Assembly: GCF_000350485.1 (NCBI RefSeq)
Contig: NZ_AORV01000038.1
Span: 21,292 to 85,291, forward strand
Source: Ruminiclostridium cellobioparum subsp. termitidis CT1112
GTDB lineage: Bacteria; Bacillota; Clostridia; Acetivibrionales; DSM-1351
Direction of reading: 5' to 3'
DNA: 64,000 nt
Both the position numbers and the translations under genes were made by a program. Within the stretch, counting starts at the first letter, position 1. The number at the start of each line of letters is the position of its first letter. The notes beneath the pieces were generated by a model. The model was not told where the DNA came from. It saw only the letters and a list, made by a program, of their open reading frames with translations, and did not search any database. This document shows positions 17,516-25,013 of this stretch, piece after piece.

Positions 17516-18307
17516 ATGAAAAAATTGTTTTCAGTTCTATTAACCTTTATTTTGTGTACCGCCTTTCTCACAGGGTGCGGCACCGTGAAAACATCCGTGC
17601 CGCCTGTGTCAGACCAACCCGTCACCCTGTCGGTGTTCGCCGCCGCCAGCCTGACCGAGTCGCTGAGCGAGATAGCTGCACTTTACAAAGAGAAAGCGCC
17701 TGCGGTGACGCTCACCTTCAACTTCGATTCCAGCGGCAAACTGCAAACCCAGATTGAAAACGGAGCCGAAGCAGACCTGTTTGTTTCGGCGGCTCAAAAA
17801 CAGATGGACGCGCTGGAGGACGGTTACATAGATGCCGGCACGCGCAGGGACTTACTGATCAACAAGGTTGTTCTCATAGTTCCCCAGGACAGCACAAAGG
17901 GAATCACTTCCTTCGAGGACTGCCTGACCGACAAGGTGTCGCTGATGGCATTGGGCAACGCCGACGTGCCTGTTGGACAGTATTCGGAAGAAATTTTCAA
18001 ATACTTAAACGGATGGGATATGATACAAAAGAAAGCATCGCTTGGTTCCAACGTGAAAGAAGTGCTGTCCCAGGTGGAAAGCGGCAGTGTGGACTGCGGC
18101 GTGGTTTATTCCACCGATGCGGCTACGGCCAAAGCGGTGACCGTAGCCGCGGAAGCGCCGGAAGGCAGCCATTCGCCGGTGGTCTATCCTGCCGCCGTGC
18201 TGAAGAGTTCGGTAAATGCGGAAGCGGCCCGGGCGTTTCTGGATTACTTGAGCTCGCCGGAGGCAGTAGCAGTGTTTGAACAGACAGGTTTTGAGGTTGT
18301 AAAATAA
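17516..18307 (+). CDS. modA: Molybdate ABC transporter substrate-binding lipoprotein ModA
   Basis: The 263-residue protein has a lipoprotein signal peptide with the lipobox LTGCG, and the periplasmic-type ModA fold (LSVFAAASLTESLSEIA, FNFDSSGKLQTQIENGAEADLF, CGVVYSTDA). It captures molybdate outside the membrane and delivers it to ModBC. I chose the ATG at 17516, preceded by AAAAGGGG, rather than an in-frame ATG at 17468 that overlaps nifV-alpha. Its place in the nif operon links Mo supply to nitrogenase expression. Confidence 0.95.
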   Translation: MKKLFSVLLTFILCTAFLTGCGTVKTSVPPVSDQPVTLSVFAAASLTESLSEIAALYKEKAPAVTLTFNFDSSGKLQTQIENGAEADLFVSAAQKQMDALEDGYIDAGTRRDLLINKVVLIVPQDSTKGITSFEDCLTDKVSLMALGNADVPVGQYSEEIFKYLNGWDMIQKKASLGSNVKEVLSQVESGSVDCGVVYSTDAATAKAVTVAAEAPEGSHSPVVYPAAVLKSSVNAEAARAFLDYLSSPEAVAVFEQTGFEVVK

Positions 18308-18331
18308 CTGAACCCAAAGGAGGTGGACCGC

Positions 18332-18994
18332 GTGGACTTGTTTCCGCTTTACAATTCACTCAGGATATCAGCAATCGCCACCGTCCTCGCGTTCACCCTC
18401 GGTATTCTCGCAGCCTATGCCGTTTTAAAAATGCCTCGTATCTTAAAGGGCATTTGCGACACTGTGCTTACAATCCCGATGGTATTGCCGCCGACCGTGG
18501 TAGGGTATTTCATATTGGTATACCTATCGCCCAAGAGCGCGGTGGGCGGGTTGCTGTATAAATGGTTTTCGGCAATGATTACCATGAGGTGGCAAGGTTC
18601 GGTTATCGCGGTTACCGTAATTGCGTTTCCATTTGTATACCGCACGGTTCGCGGCGCGTTTGAGGCGTTCGACCGGAATCTGCTGGACGCGGGCCGGACG
18701 CTGGGACTTTCGGAATGGTATATATTCGGGCGAATTCTGCTCCCCAACTGCAAACAGGGCATACTGGCAGGAACGGTGCTGGCATTCGCCCGCGGACTTG
18801 GCGAATACGGTGCCACAAGCATGGTGTCGGGCTACATTGCCGGGAAAACTGCTACCATTTCTACTTCTGTCGCGTATTTTTGGCAGATCAATCAGGAAGA
18901 CGCGGCATTTTGGTGGGTTATGGTCAACCTTGCGGTATCATTTGTGTTTATGATTCTGATCAACATATTCAGCAAGCCTAAGGTCAGGGGGTGA
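18332..18994 (+). CDS. modB: Molybdate ABC transporter permease ModB
   Basis: The 220-residue membrane protein has about five hydrophobic segments and the ModB signatures LTIPMVLPPTVVGYF and EAFDRNLLDAGRTLG, the latter being the cytoplasmic EAA loop that docks with ModC. The GTG start at 18332 has AAAGGAGGT 7 nt upstream; the earlier GTG at 18323 lies within that site. The gene is followed 4 bp later by modC. Confidence 0.93.
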   Translation: MDLFPLYNSLRISAIATVLAFTLGILAAYAVLKMPRILKGICDTVLTIPMVLPPTVVGYFILVYLSPKSAVGGLLYKWFSAMITMRWQGSVIAVTVIAFPFVYRTVRGAFEAFDRNLLDAGRTLGLSEWYIFGRILLPNCKQGILAGTVLAFARGLGEYGATSMVSGYIAGKTATISTSVAYFWQINQEDAAFWWVMVNLAVSFVFMILINIFSKPKVRG

Positions 18995-18998
18995 TACT

Positions 18999-20048
18999 GT
19001 GCTTGAGTGCAAGATTAAAAAGAAGCTGGGCGGTTTTTCCCTTGATGTTGATATCACCGCATGCTCGGACATTACCGCGCTGATGGGCGCGTCGGGCAGC
19101 GGCAAGAGCATGACCCTTCGCTGTATTGCGGGTATATCAAAACCCGACGAAGGGAAAATCGTATTGGGCGGTGTGACCCTGTTTGACTCTGAAAAGGGCA
19201 TCAACCTGCCGCCGCAGAAGCGCAATACGGGATTTTTATTTCAGGATTACGCCCTGTTTCCCAATATGACTGTGTTGAAAAATATTATGGCAGGCGCAAA
19301 GATCAGCCCGCGCCGCGAGTGCCGGAGGGCAGCCGTCGAGTTGGCCGAGACCTTCCATATTGCAAAGCACCTGAACAAATACCCCCACCAGCTCTCGGGA
19401 GGGGAAAAGCAGCGGTGCGCATTAGCGCGGATTTTAATGGGGTCGCCGGATATTCTGATGCTTGACGAACCTTTCTCTGCGTTGGACAGCCACCTGCGAT
19501 GGGAACTGGAGCTGGAGCTAGCGTCTGTGATGAAACAGTTCGCGGGACCGGTTTTATATGTATCCCACAACCGTGATGAGGTGTACCGGTTATGCGACCA
19601 TATTGTGGTGATGAACAACGGAAGATCAGAGGTAACAGGCCAAAAATGGGAAATTTTCAAAAAGCCGCTCACCGTTGGCGCGGCGCGTCTGACCGGCTGT
19701 AAGAATATAACGGAAACAGCAGTACGGCACGGCAGGTTGATTGCCCCCGGCTGGGGGATTGAATTTGACTGTGACGGCGTGGATAGCGGCGTTCAATATA
19801 TCGGCATCCGGGCGAATTATATCATTCCTGCCTGCCGTGCCCCGGAGGGTGAGATTGCCGCCGCTTTCCCCTTTGAGATTATAAGTGAAATCGAGGATAC
19901 CTTTTCGAATATCCTGATGGTGCGGAAGAAGGGGTCCAACTTGTTGCCCCTCCGGTGGGAAATGCCTAAAAAAGACCGGGCCGCCCTGCGGGATATGCCC
20001 CAGGAGCTGGCGTTTTTGCGGGAGCATGTATTATTGCTGAGGGAGTGA
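18999..20048 (+). CDS. modC: Molybdate ABC transporter ATPase ModC
   Basis: The 349-residue ATPase has Walker A GASGSGKS, ABC signature LSGGEKQR, Walker B ILMLDEP and the H-loop SHNRDE. After about residue 230 comes an accessory domain that is shorter and less regular than classic ModC Mop/TOBE modules but in the same position. It energises ModAB. The GTG start at 18999 is preceded by GGGGG at modB's end. It precedes the AnfO-like gene by only 4 bp, so the operon continues. Confidence 0.92.
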   Translation: MLECKIKKKLGGFSLDVDITACSDITALMGASGSGKSMTLRCIAGISKPDEGKIVLGGVTLFDSEKGINLPPQKRNTGFLFQDYALFPNMTVLKNIMAGAKISPRRECRRAAVELAETFHIAKHLNKYPHQLSGGEKQRCALARILMGSPDILMLDEPFSALDSHLRWELELELASVMKQFAGPVLYVSHNRDEVYRLCDHIVVMNNGRSEVTGQKWEIFKKPLTVGAARLTGCKNITETAVRHGRLIAPGWGIEFDCDGVDSGVQYIGIRANYIIPACRAPEGEIAAAFPFEIISEIEDTFSNILMVRKKGSNLLPLRWEMPKKDRAALRDMPQELAFLREHVLLLRE

Positions 20049-20052
20049 GATT

Positions 20053-20667
20053 ATGAGCAAAATAGCGGTATTCACAAACAGATATTCGGCGCTGTGCGAC
20101 TTTTTTGAAGCCGACAGATTTTTGATATTTGAAAGAGGTGCGGACGATTGGCAGCTTTTAAACGAAATACCTTTTGCCCCTATTCCCCCGCTCTCTGCCG
20201 TTTTGACGCGCAAAAACTCCGAGGCTCTGCTTCCGCTTTTGAACGGCTGTAAGGTGTTGGCGGGAGGCACACTGGTCGGAATCCCGTTTTTTGTGTTTGA
20301 CCGCGCCGGGCTGCATATTTTTGAAATAAGCGCGATAACGGATGAAGTTTTTGACGAAATTTTTCAGGAAATGCAGGCTTCTGACACCGCGATAAATGCA
20401 CGGGAAGCGATTATATCAAACGCACGTCCCAAAGAAACCGGTACGCCGGGAATTTATTTTCTGGACCTGATCGCTTTGCAGAGCGAATGTCCGGAGGTTT
20501 CATCCAAAAAGGCAATGGCAGACTTTCTGGAGAACACGCCCTTTTTGGAACTCAATCTGATTTGCAGGCATATTCCGCCGTGGATCGAGGACAGCGGAAT
20601 ATACCGGATTGATGTAGTGCAGTCCGGAAACGGCATAGTGAAAGCAATTGTCAGCCGGAAATGCTGA
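20053..20667 (+). CDS. AnfO-family nitrogenase accessory protein
   Basis: The 204-residue protein resembles AnfO-family proteins first named from Fe-only nitrogenase operons. It starts KIAVFTNRYSALCDFFEADRFLIFERG, has a CKVLAGGTLVGIPFFVFDRAGLHIFE core, and ends with LELNLICRHIPPWIE, the family's conserved 'C-H-x-PPW' region. It has no signal peptide or membrane segment. Its exact function is unknown; it may bind cofactor precursors or help assemble dinitrogenase. Here it lies in a Mo-nitrogenase operon, 4 bp after modC, and no anf or vnf structural genes are present. Confidence 0.8.
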   Translation: MSKIAVFTNRYSALCDFFEADRFLIFERGADDWQLLNEIPFAPIPPLSAVLTRKNSEALLPLLNGCKVLAGGTLVGIPFFVFDRAGLHIFEISAITDEVFDEIFQEMQASDTAINAREAIISNARPKETGTPGIYFLDLIALQSECPEVSSKKAMADFLENTPFLELNLICRHIPPWIEDSGIYRIDVVQSGNGIVKAIVSRKC

Positions 20668-20683
20668 CTGGGAGGAATGTTAT

Positions 20684-21682
20684 ATGGAAAACTTCAACAT
20701 ACTGGAAAACAACGCCATTCAATTGCCCAATGGCGTATTTGCGGGAGTGGAAAGCTATTCCTGCTATGCGGGCGGCGAGTTGGAAGGGATACGGCTGTGT
20801 GAAAAAAATATTTTGCTTACGCATGCAGGCGAATTGATTCCGGCGTACGCTGAAACACATCGGCGTAAGAGCAAGTATTCGGTGGAATTTTATAAAAACG
20901 GAATGATAAAGGCCGTCGCGCTCAATGATCAGCAGGAAATTCAAACGCCAATCGGCGAGTTTCCCGCTGAATTGGTAACATTTTATGAAACCGGCGAATT
21001 AAAGCGTTTCTTTCCATTGGACGGAAAATTCAGCGGTATGTGGACCGAGGAAGAAGAGAAGTCGTTGGCGATTCCGTTTTCATTTGAACTGCCTTTTGCT
21101 TCGTTTAAAGCCATAATCAGCGGCACCGGCTTTTATCAGGACGGCAGCATCCGCAGTATAACGCTGTTTCCCGGAGAAAGAATTCACATAACAACGGCAT
21201 ATGGCGCTATTCCGGTCAGAAATGGTTTTTCGCTTTATGAAACAGGTGAGCTTAAATCACTGGAACCGGCAGAACCGGCGATGATCCAAACCCCGGTTGG
21301 CATGCTTGCCGCTTTTGACCCAAACGCTGTCGGAATCAACGCAGATCAAAATTCTCTTGTATTTGACATCTCCGGCAGGGTCACTGCGCTGACGATTGTA
21401 TACAATCGCCTTGCGGTACAGACCGGAGATGGGCGGATGGTTACGTTCAGTCCGCACGAGACCGTCAATCCGCTGGACGGAGAGACTTTCATTACAGAAG
21501 GATTGAGACTGGCGTTTGATTATGACGCCGGCACCGTCACAATCATAGACGGCAGGAGCGAAACCTTCTTTCGGGTTTCCGACTGCGCTTTTACCGTTTT
21601 GGCATATTCCGGCACTGTGCGCACCTGCAATCCCACGGACTGCGCGGCCTGTTCGAACATATGCGGTAATCCGACCAAATGA
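20684..21682 (+). CDS. nif-operon repeat protein with C-terminal Cys cluster
   Basis: This 332-residue soluble protein has about four spaced repeats of the type 'x-F/L-Y-x-x-G-x-L/I-K/R-S' (FYKNGMIKAVAL, FYETGELKRFFPL, FYQDGSIRSITLF, LYETGELKSLEP), similar in style to MORN or toxin-type beta-hairpin repeats. Between them are 'IQTPIGEF' and 'IQTPVGML' motifs. The last 25 residues hold a C-x4-C-x2-C-x3-C cluster (CNPTDCAACSNIC) that could bind metal or an Fe-S cluster. I know no function. It is the last gene of the nif operon, directly behind the AnfO-like gene, and shares its GC-rich composition, so a role in nitrogenase assembly or metal handling is a reasonable inference. The ATG at 20684 has GGGAGG upstream. 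Confidence 0.75.
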   Translation: MENFNILENNAIQLPNGVFAGVESYSCYAGGELEGIRLCEKNILLTHAGELIPAYAETHRRKSKYSVEFYKNGMIKAVALNDQQEIQTPIGEFPAELVTFYETGELKRFFPLDGKFSGMWTEEEEKSLAIPFSFELPFASFKAIISGTGFYQDGSIRSITLFPGERIHITTAYGAIPVRNGFSLYETGELKSLEPAEPAMIQTPVGMLAAFDPNAVGINADQNSLVFDISGRVTALTIVYNRLAVQTGDGRMVTFSPHETVNPLDGETFITEGLRLAFDYDAGTVTIIDGRSETFFRVSDCAFTVLAYSGTVRTCNPTDCAACSNICGNPTK

Positions 21683-21700
21683 GAGGACTTGGCGTCTGCC
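21681..21700. repeat. Short repeat shared with the tRNA-Pro-side scar
   Basis: This stretch just after the last nif-operon gene matches 27323-27341 at 18 of 19 positions (GAGAGGACTTGRCGTCTGC). The first part of that sequence is also the T-arm of tRNA-Pro read on the plus strand. It may mark the right edge of an inserted block. Confidence 0.55.
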
Positions 21701-21713
21701 TCACTTGGTTCGC

Positions 21714-21742
21714 AACCCTCGACGGAAAATCCGTCGAGGGTT
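21714..21742 (+). terminator. Hairpin at the end of the nif operon
   Basis: A perfect 12-bp stem (AACCCTCGACGG with CCGTCGAGGGTT) closes a 5-nt loop about 30 bp after the last operon gene. There is no strong T-run, so termination strength is unsure. Its sequence nearly equals the hairpin at 5535-5563 at the other end of the block. Confidence 0.6.
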
Positions 21743-21800
21743 AAATGATGCGAGTATTCTTACATAATTTTTTTAAAAAACTCATGTTTTCCTTTTTTGT

Positions 21801-21828
21801 ATATTGTATCACAATTGTGATACAATAT
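21801..21828. promoter_or_regulatory. Operator palindrome of the toxin-antitoxin operon
   Basis: A perfect 28-bp palindrome centred on ACAATTGT lies 23 bp upstream of the antitoxin start. Such palindromes are bound by the antitoxin or the toxin-antitoxin complex to repress their own promoter. Confidence 0.75.
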
Positions 21829-21850
21829 TAATGAAAGAAGGTGTGAATAT

Positions 21851-22135
21851 ATGAGAAAAACTCACGTTAGGGCTACAAGAGAACTGCGTAATAATTTTCC
21901 TGAGATTGCGCGGTTATTAGAGCAGCACGACCAGGTTATTATAACAAAAAACGGAAACGGTGCCGCTGTATTAATTAATTTTGATGAGTACGCAGCTTAC
22001 GAGGATTATCTGCACAAAAAGTATGTTCTTAGTGAACTCAGGAAGGCACAGACAGAAGCCCACGCATCCGATACCCAGTGGCTTGATGATGAAGATTTTT
22101 GGGCGGGAATTGAGGATGCATCCGATGGATTATAG
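21851..22135 (+). CDS. Type II antitoxin, Phd/YefM-like
   Basis: The 94-residue protein has a Phd/YefM-type N-terminal DNA-binding domain (TRELRNNFPEIARLL, VIITKNGNGAAVLIN) and an acidic, flexible C-terminal tail (DTQWLDDEDFWAGIEDASDG) that would wrap the toxin. It follows a perfect operator palindrome and overlaps the toxin gene by 11 bp. The base composition is far more AT-rich than the nif block. Confidence 0.88.
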   Translation: MRKTHVRATRELRNNFPEIARLLEQHDQVIITKNGNGAAVLINFDEYAAYEDYLHKKYVLSELRKAQTEAHASDTQWLDDEDFWAGIEDASDGL

Positions 22136-22433
22136 AATCAGGTATCTTCCTGTCTCGCGTCAGAATTTAGACGATATTCTAAAATATTTTTCCGGTTTCT
22201 ATCCGGGTACATTATTGAGATTTGTTATGGATCAGCGGCAATGTATAGATAACCTGCGTACACAGCCGCTGATGTATTCTGTATATGCAGATTTTCCTGT
22301 TTACAGACATATTCCGGTGGGTGACTATATCGTTTTTTATGTAGTAAATGAATCGAATAGGACGGTGGAAATTCATCGAATACTCAATGGGAAACAAAAT
22401 GTTCAAAGCATATTAGATAAGGACATAGTATAA
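22125..22433 (+). CDS. RelE/ParE-family toxin
   Basis: The 102-residue basic protein has the RelE/ParE layout: YRIRYLPVSRQNLDDILKYF, then YSVYADFPVYRHIPVGDYIVFYVVNESNRTVEIHRIL with the conserved R-x-x-x-x-x-Y-x-V-x-Y core. Such proteins cut mRNA on ribosomes or inhibit gyrase; which of these applies is not visible. The ATG at 22125 lies inside the antitoxin gene, the usual coupling; a longer upstream frame is an overlap artefact. Confidence 0.85.
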   Translation: MDYRIRYLPVSRQNLDDILKYFSGFYPGTLLRFVMDQRQCIDNLRTQPLMYSVYADFPVYRHIPVGDYIVFYVVNESNRTVEIHRILNGKQNVQSILDKDIV

Positions 22434-22509
22434 TTCGGTTGTCAATTTAAACTCATGGTTCAAACTGTATACAAAAAGAAGGCCGCCTAATTCTGCGTAC
22501 CTTTTTTCT

Positions 22510-22830
22510 TTATCCCCTGCTTTGCAAACCGTCAATGTATGCGTTTATCTTTTCTCTGTCAGTATCGCTTAATTGTCGGTATGTGTGTATATGCTCAAGC
22601 TCACCAGGTGATAAGTCACTTTGTTTAATTTGCTGTTTTAAATCAGACAAGCCCGCAAGATAGTCAAGTGAAACATTAAAGAAATCTGCAATAGCAATCA
22701 GAGTTTCTAAATCCGGTACTCTTTCACCTACTTCATATGCGCTGATAGTAGATTGAGAAACATTAAGTTTCAGGGCTAATCCTTCTTGAATTAGCCGCCG
22801 CTGTTCCCTTAGTTCTTTTAATCGCAACAC
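22510..22830 (-). CDS. XRE/Cro-family regulator
   Basis: The 106-residue protein has an N-terminal HTH of the Cro/C1 type (LREQRRLIQEGLALKLNVSQSTISAYEVGERVPDLETLIAIADFFNVSLDYLAGL). A short helical tail follows (ELEHIHTYRQLSDTDREKINAYIDGL) and probably serves dimerisation. It is oriented against the toxin-antitoxin pair and divergent from the small HTH genes. It is a typical accessory-element repressor; the target is unknown. Confidence 0.88.
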   Translation of the reverse strand: MLRLKELREQRRLIQEGLALKLNVSQSTISAYEVGERVPDLETLIAIADFFNVSLDYLAGLSDLKQQIKQSDLSPGELEHIHTYRQLSDTDREKINAYIDGLQSRG

Positions 22831-22950
22831 ATTACCACGCTCTCAAATAAAATTTACCTCAAATCGTTGTAATTGTTACCCGTAAACTATATAATTTATG
22901 CCTGCAATACGGATATTTATTATATGCGACGAACGGAGGGTAAACTTTTT

Positions 22951-23247
22951 ATGAAAGACATTCCATATAGTATATTAAAGCAGGACGAACGCGCGTATGA
23001 GATTATGCTGCTCCGTGACCAGTATGGCAACACATTTACCGATATTGCAAGAGAATGTGAAATATCGGTTTCAAGGGTAGTGCAGATATATAATAAAATA
23101 AAGATTAAACAAATACGCTTATACATTAATCATATTGCGGTAGTCTTTGGATATAAGGGCACTTCACAAGTAAGAAAAGTTTATGATGATGCTTACGAAT
23201 GCTATCAGGAGTGGTCATATGCGTGCGTATCTGGAGAAGAAGTATAA
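22951..23247 (+). CDS. Small sigma-region-4-like HTH protein
   Basis: The 98-residue protein has a helix-turn-helix resembling sigma-factor region 4 (YEIMLLRDQYGNTFTDIARECEISVSRVVQIYNKIK), followed by a tail (KGTSQVRKVYDDAYECYQEWSYAC). Small proteins of this kind are common in clostridial integrative elements. The ATG at 22951 follows GGAGGG by 10 nt; an earlier in-frame ATG at 22924 lacks a good site. It overlaps the next HTH gene by 29 bp. Confidence 0.65.
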   Translation: MKDIPYSILKQDERAYEIMLLRDQYGNTFTDIARECEISVSRVVQIYNKIKIKQIRLYINHIAVVFGYKGTSQVRKVYDDAYECYQEWSYACVSGEEV

Positions 23248-23695
23248 AGATATTTTAACCGAATACAGGGACGGGGAACCGGGTATGCCGACACAATTTG
23301 TCAAGAGTATGCCCCCATTCAAGACGAATTTGAGTAAAAAAACCGTTGCCCGTGTTGTGGAAATTCGGGAGGTTGAAAAAGCGTCCTTTTTGGCTATAGC
23401 GAAAGAATTGCGTATGACACAAGCGAAGGCAAAACATACATATGAAATGTTTTATCATACCTTCTCTTTGGTTGTAAGCTATGTCTTCCTTTATGCGGAT
23501 AAAGCTTATGCCCACAGGCATATTTTTAGCCAGAGGTCCTGTCCCCGGCACATGAAGTTTTTTACTACAGTTCCCCTCCATCGGGTTCAGCGGCAAGTGA
23601 TCCGGCTGGCAACAATCCTCGGAGAAGCGCATGCATCTCGTCAAACTTCTTTGCACGGATATGTATACGTTTCCCAAGGCGAGATGCGAGATTGA
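23219..23695 (+). CDS. Small HTH protein, 3' end running into the opposite gene
   Basis: The 158-residue frame begins with element-type sequence (MRAYLEKKYKDILTEYRDGEPG) and a second HTH-like stretch (VVEIREVEKASFLAIAKELRMTQAKAKHTYEMFYH). From about residue 116 it overlaps the opposite-strand gene at 23565-24476 and no longer looks coding. It may therefore be truncated or have lost its original stop codon. It is a companion of the preceding HTH gene. Confidence 0.55.
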   Translation: MRAYLEKKYKDILTEYRDGEPGMPTQFVKSMPPFKTNLSKKTVARVVEIREVEKASFLAIAKELRMTQAKAKHTYEMFYHTFSLVVSYVFLYADKAYAHRHIFSQRSCPRHMKFFTTVPLHRVQRQVIRLATILGEAHASRQTSLHGYVYVSQGEMRD

Positions 23696-24476
23696 AAGCA
23701 AAATCCATGCAGGCGTCCTTATCATACAGTTGAACAGTGCTCAAATGCATTACTTCAACGCCCTGCCTGTTGAGGATTGCAGATCGGATCACATCTTTAC
23801 CTTGCGACCATGGGCTGTTGTGAAAAGCGAAGCTTTCATATTCGACTGCCAGCTTTGCCTGCTTATAATACAAATCCGTAAAGCAGCGTTTCTGTCCAAG
23901 ACGTTTGCAGGCTTCACCTTTGAGCTTGATCTCATGGTTGAAAACGGCGCCGTCAAATCCGTAACCGCCTAAGGCATGCGGCAGAGTCAGAATCATATAG
24001 GTTAACGATTCCATAATGGATGCGGAACCGTCTTCTATGTATTTTACCGCTCGCAAAGCTTTAAAGTGTCCACGGTGACCCGAAGTTTTAGCGAGAAAAG
24101 TCTTGAGGTTATGCTTTGTCGTGATTGCCCCGGAAGGGTTGCCCGGCGGATGTGAACAAAGCTGCAAGCCAAACAATATAAGCCGGTGGATGTTCAATTT
24201 ATATGCGAGCTGGAGAAACAGCAATTCCGGTGACGCAACCATTTTGCCGTTTCTTGACACTACTGCACCGGCAGGCAGAGCAAGTTCGCACAAGTGGACT
24301 GTCCGGCCTTTTCTATGATATCTCGCGCTTCGTTTGGAAACTGTAAAATCGACTGAGTCTGTTTCAGCGTTTTCAGGACCGAGCACAGCTTCAATATATG
24401 GTATATTCCAGATGGCCGCAGCCGAAAAATAACTCAAATACTCTTTCATAAAAAGATTATACTGCGTTGTGTACAA
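23565..24476 (-). CDS. AbiEi-like N-terminal / Vsr-DUF559-like nuclease protein
   Basis: The 303-residue protein has an AbiEi-like middle (VHLCELALPAGAVVSRNGKMVASPELLFLQLA). Its C-terminal part (FTDLYYKQAKLAVEYESFAFH, then DVIRSAILNRQGVEVMHL) has the E-x-x-S / D pattern of Vsr or DUF559 PD-(D/E)xK-type nuclease folds. This domain pair is known in many solitary 'AbiEi antitoxin / DUF559' proteins of unknown role. There is no AbiEii-like toxin beside it. A defence or toxin role is inference. It lies in the AT-rich patch but is itself somewhat GC-richer than the genes on either side. Confidence 0.6.
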   Translation of the reverse strand: MYTTQYNLFMKEYLSYFSAAAIWNIPYIEAVLGPENAETDSVDFTVSKRSARYHRKGRTVHLCELALPAGAVVSRNGKMVASPELLFLQLAYKLNIHRLILFGLQLCSHPPGNPSGAITTKHNLKTFLAKTSGHRGHFKALRAVKYIEDGSASIMESLTYMILTLPHALGGYGFDGAVFNHEIKLKGEACKRLGQKRCFTDLYYKQAKLAVEYESFAFHNSPWSQGKDVIRSAILNRQGVEVMHLSTVQLYDKDACMDFAFNLASRLGKRIHIRAKKFDEMHALLRGLLPAGSLAAEPDGGEL

Positions 24477-24684
24477 AATTTCAATTAATGTACAAATATT
24501 TTATGGTAAAAAATAATTTCAAGCGAAAACTGTGCATATTTTTAATTAATGCTCAGATATTTAGAATATATTTATTATTTTTTTAGCATTACTTCGAATT
24601 TTGTACACTTTACTTCCAACCAAATATCGGCAGTATGAAATTTAAGAGATGCTGCCTGCAAAACGGGCTCTACAGCTTTTTTCT

Positions 24685-24924
24685 TTACTGCCATACCACT
24701 TTTATCAAAGCTGCCACTGTCTGCTCACTTTTGAGGCCGACAGACAGATGTTCACGATACTTTTCTATACTGCCGTATTGCTTTATTTGTTCCTCAAGTG
24801 CTTCCAGAGTACGGTCTAATATATTCTGCACATCATCATCACTAAATACTTCAAACGCATTCATCACATCGTTTATCAACTCGATAAGTCCGTTTAAATA
24901 TGATATAATATGCAAAAGAAGCAC
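24685..24924 (-). CDS. Hypothetical small acidic helical protein
   Basis: This 79-residue frame has a coding-like, mainly helical composition (NAFEVFSDDDVQNILDRTLEALEEQIKQYGSIEKYREHL). It would use a GTG start with only a weak AGGA upstream, and its 5' end faces the acyltransferase gene. It may be a real small gene or the remnant of a larger one. I recognise no family. Confidence 0.35.
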   Translation of the reverse strand: MLLLHIISYLNGLIELINDVMNAFEVFSDDDVQNILDRTLEALEEQIKQYGSIEKYREHLSVGLKSEQTVAALIKVVWQ

Positions 24925-25013
24925 TTCCTAAAGGGGGACTACAAATAGCAAAGATTAATACAGAAACTTTTAAAATATTTGAAAATTTAGTTGCCAGAAC
25001 TGATAATACTTAT

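Noticed and set aside
20053..20667. Evidence for an Fe-only nitrogenase in this window, because of the AnfO-like protein
   Set aside because: There are no anfDGK or vnfDGK genes. All structural and cofactor genes are of the Mo type.
22873..22950. Longer N-terminus for the small sigma-like HTH protein
   Set aside because: The upstream part reads poorly as protein and lacks a ribosome-binding site; GGAGGG fits the ATG at 22951.
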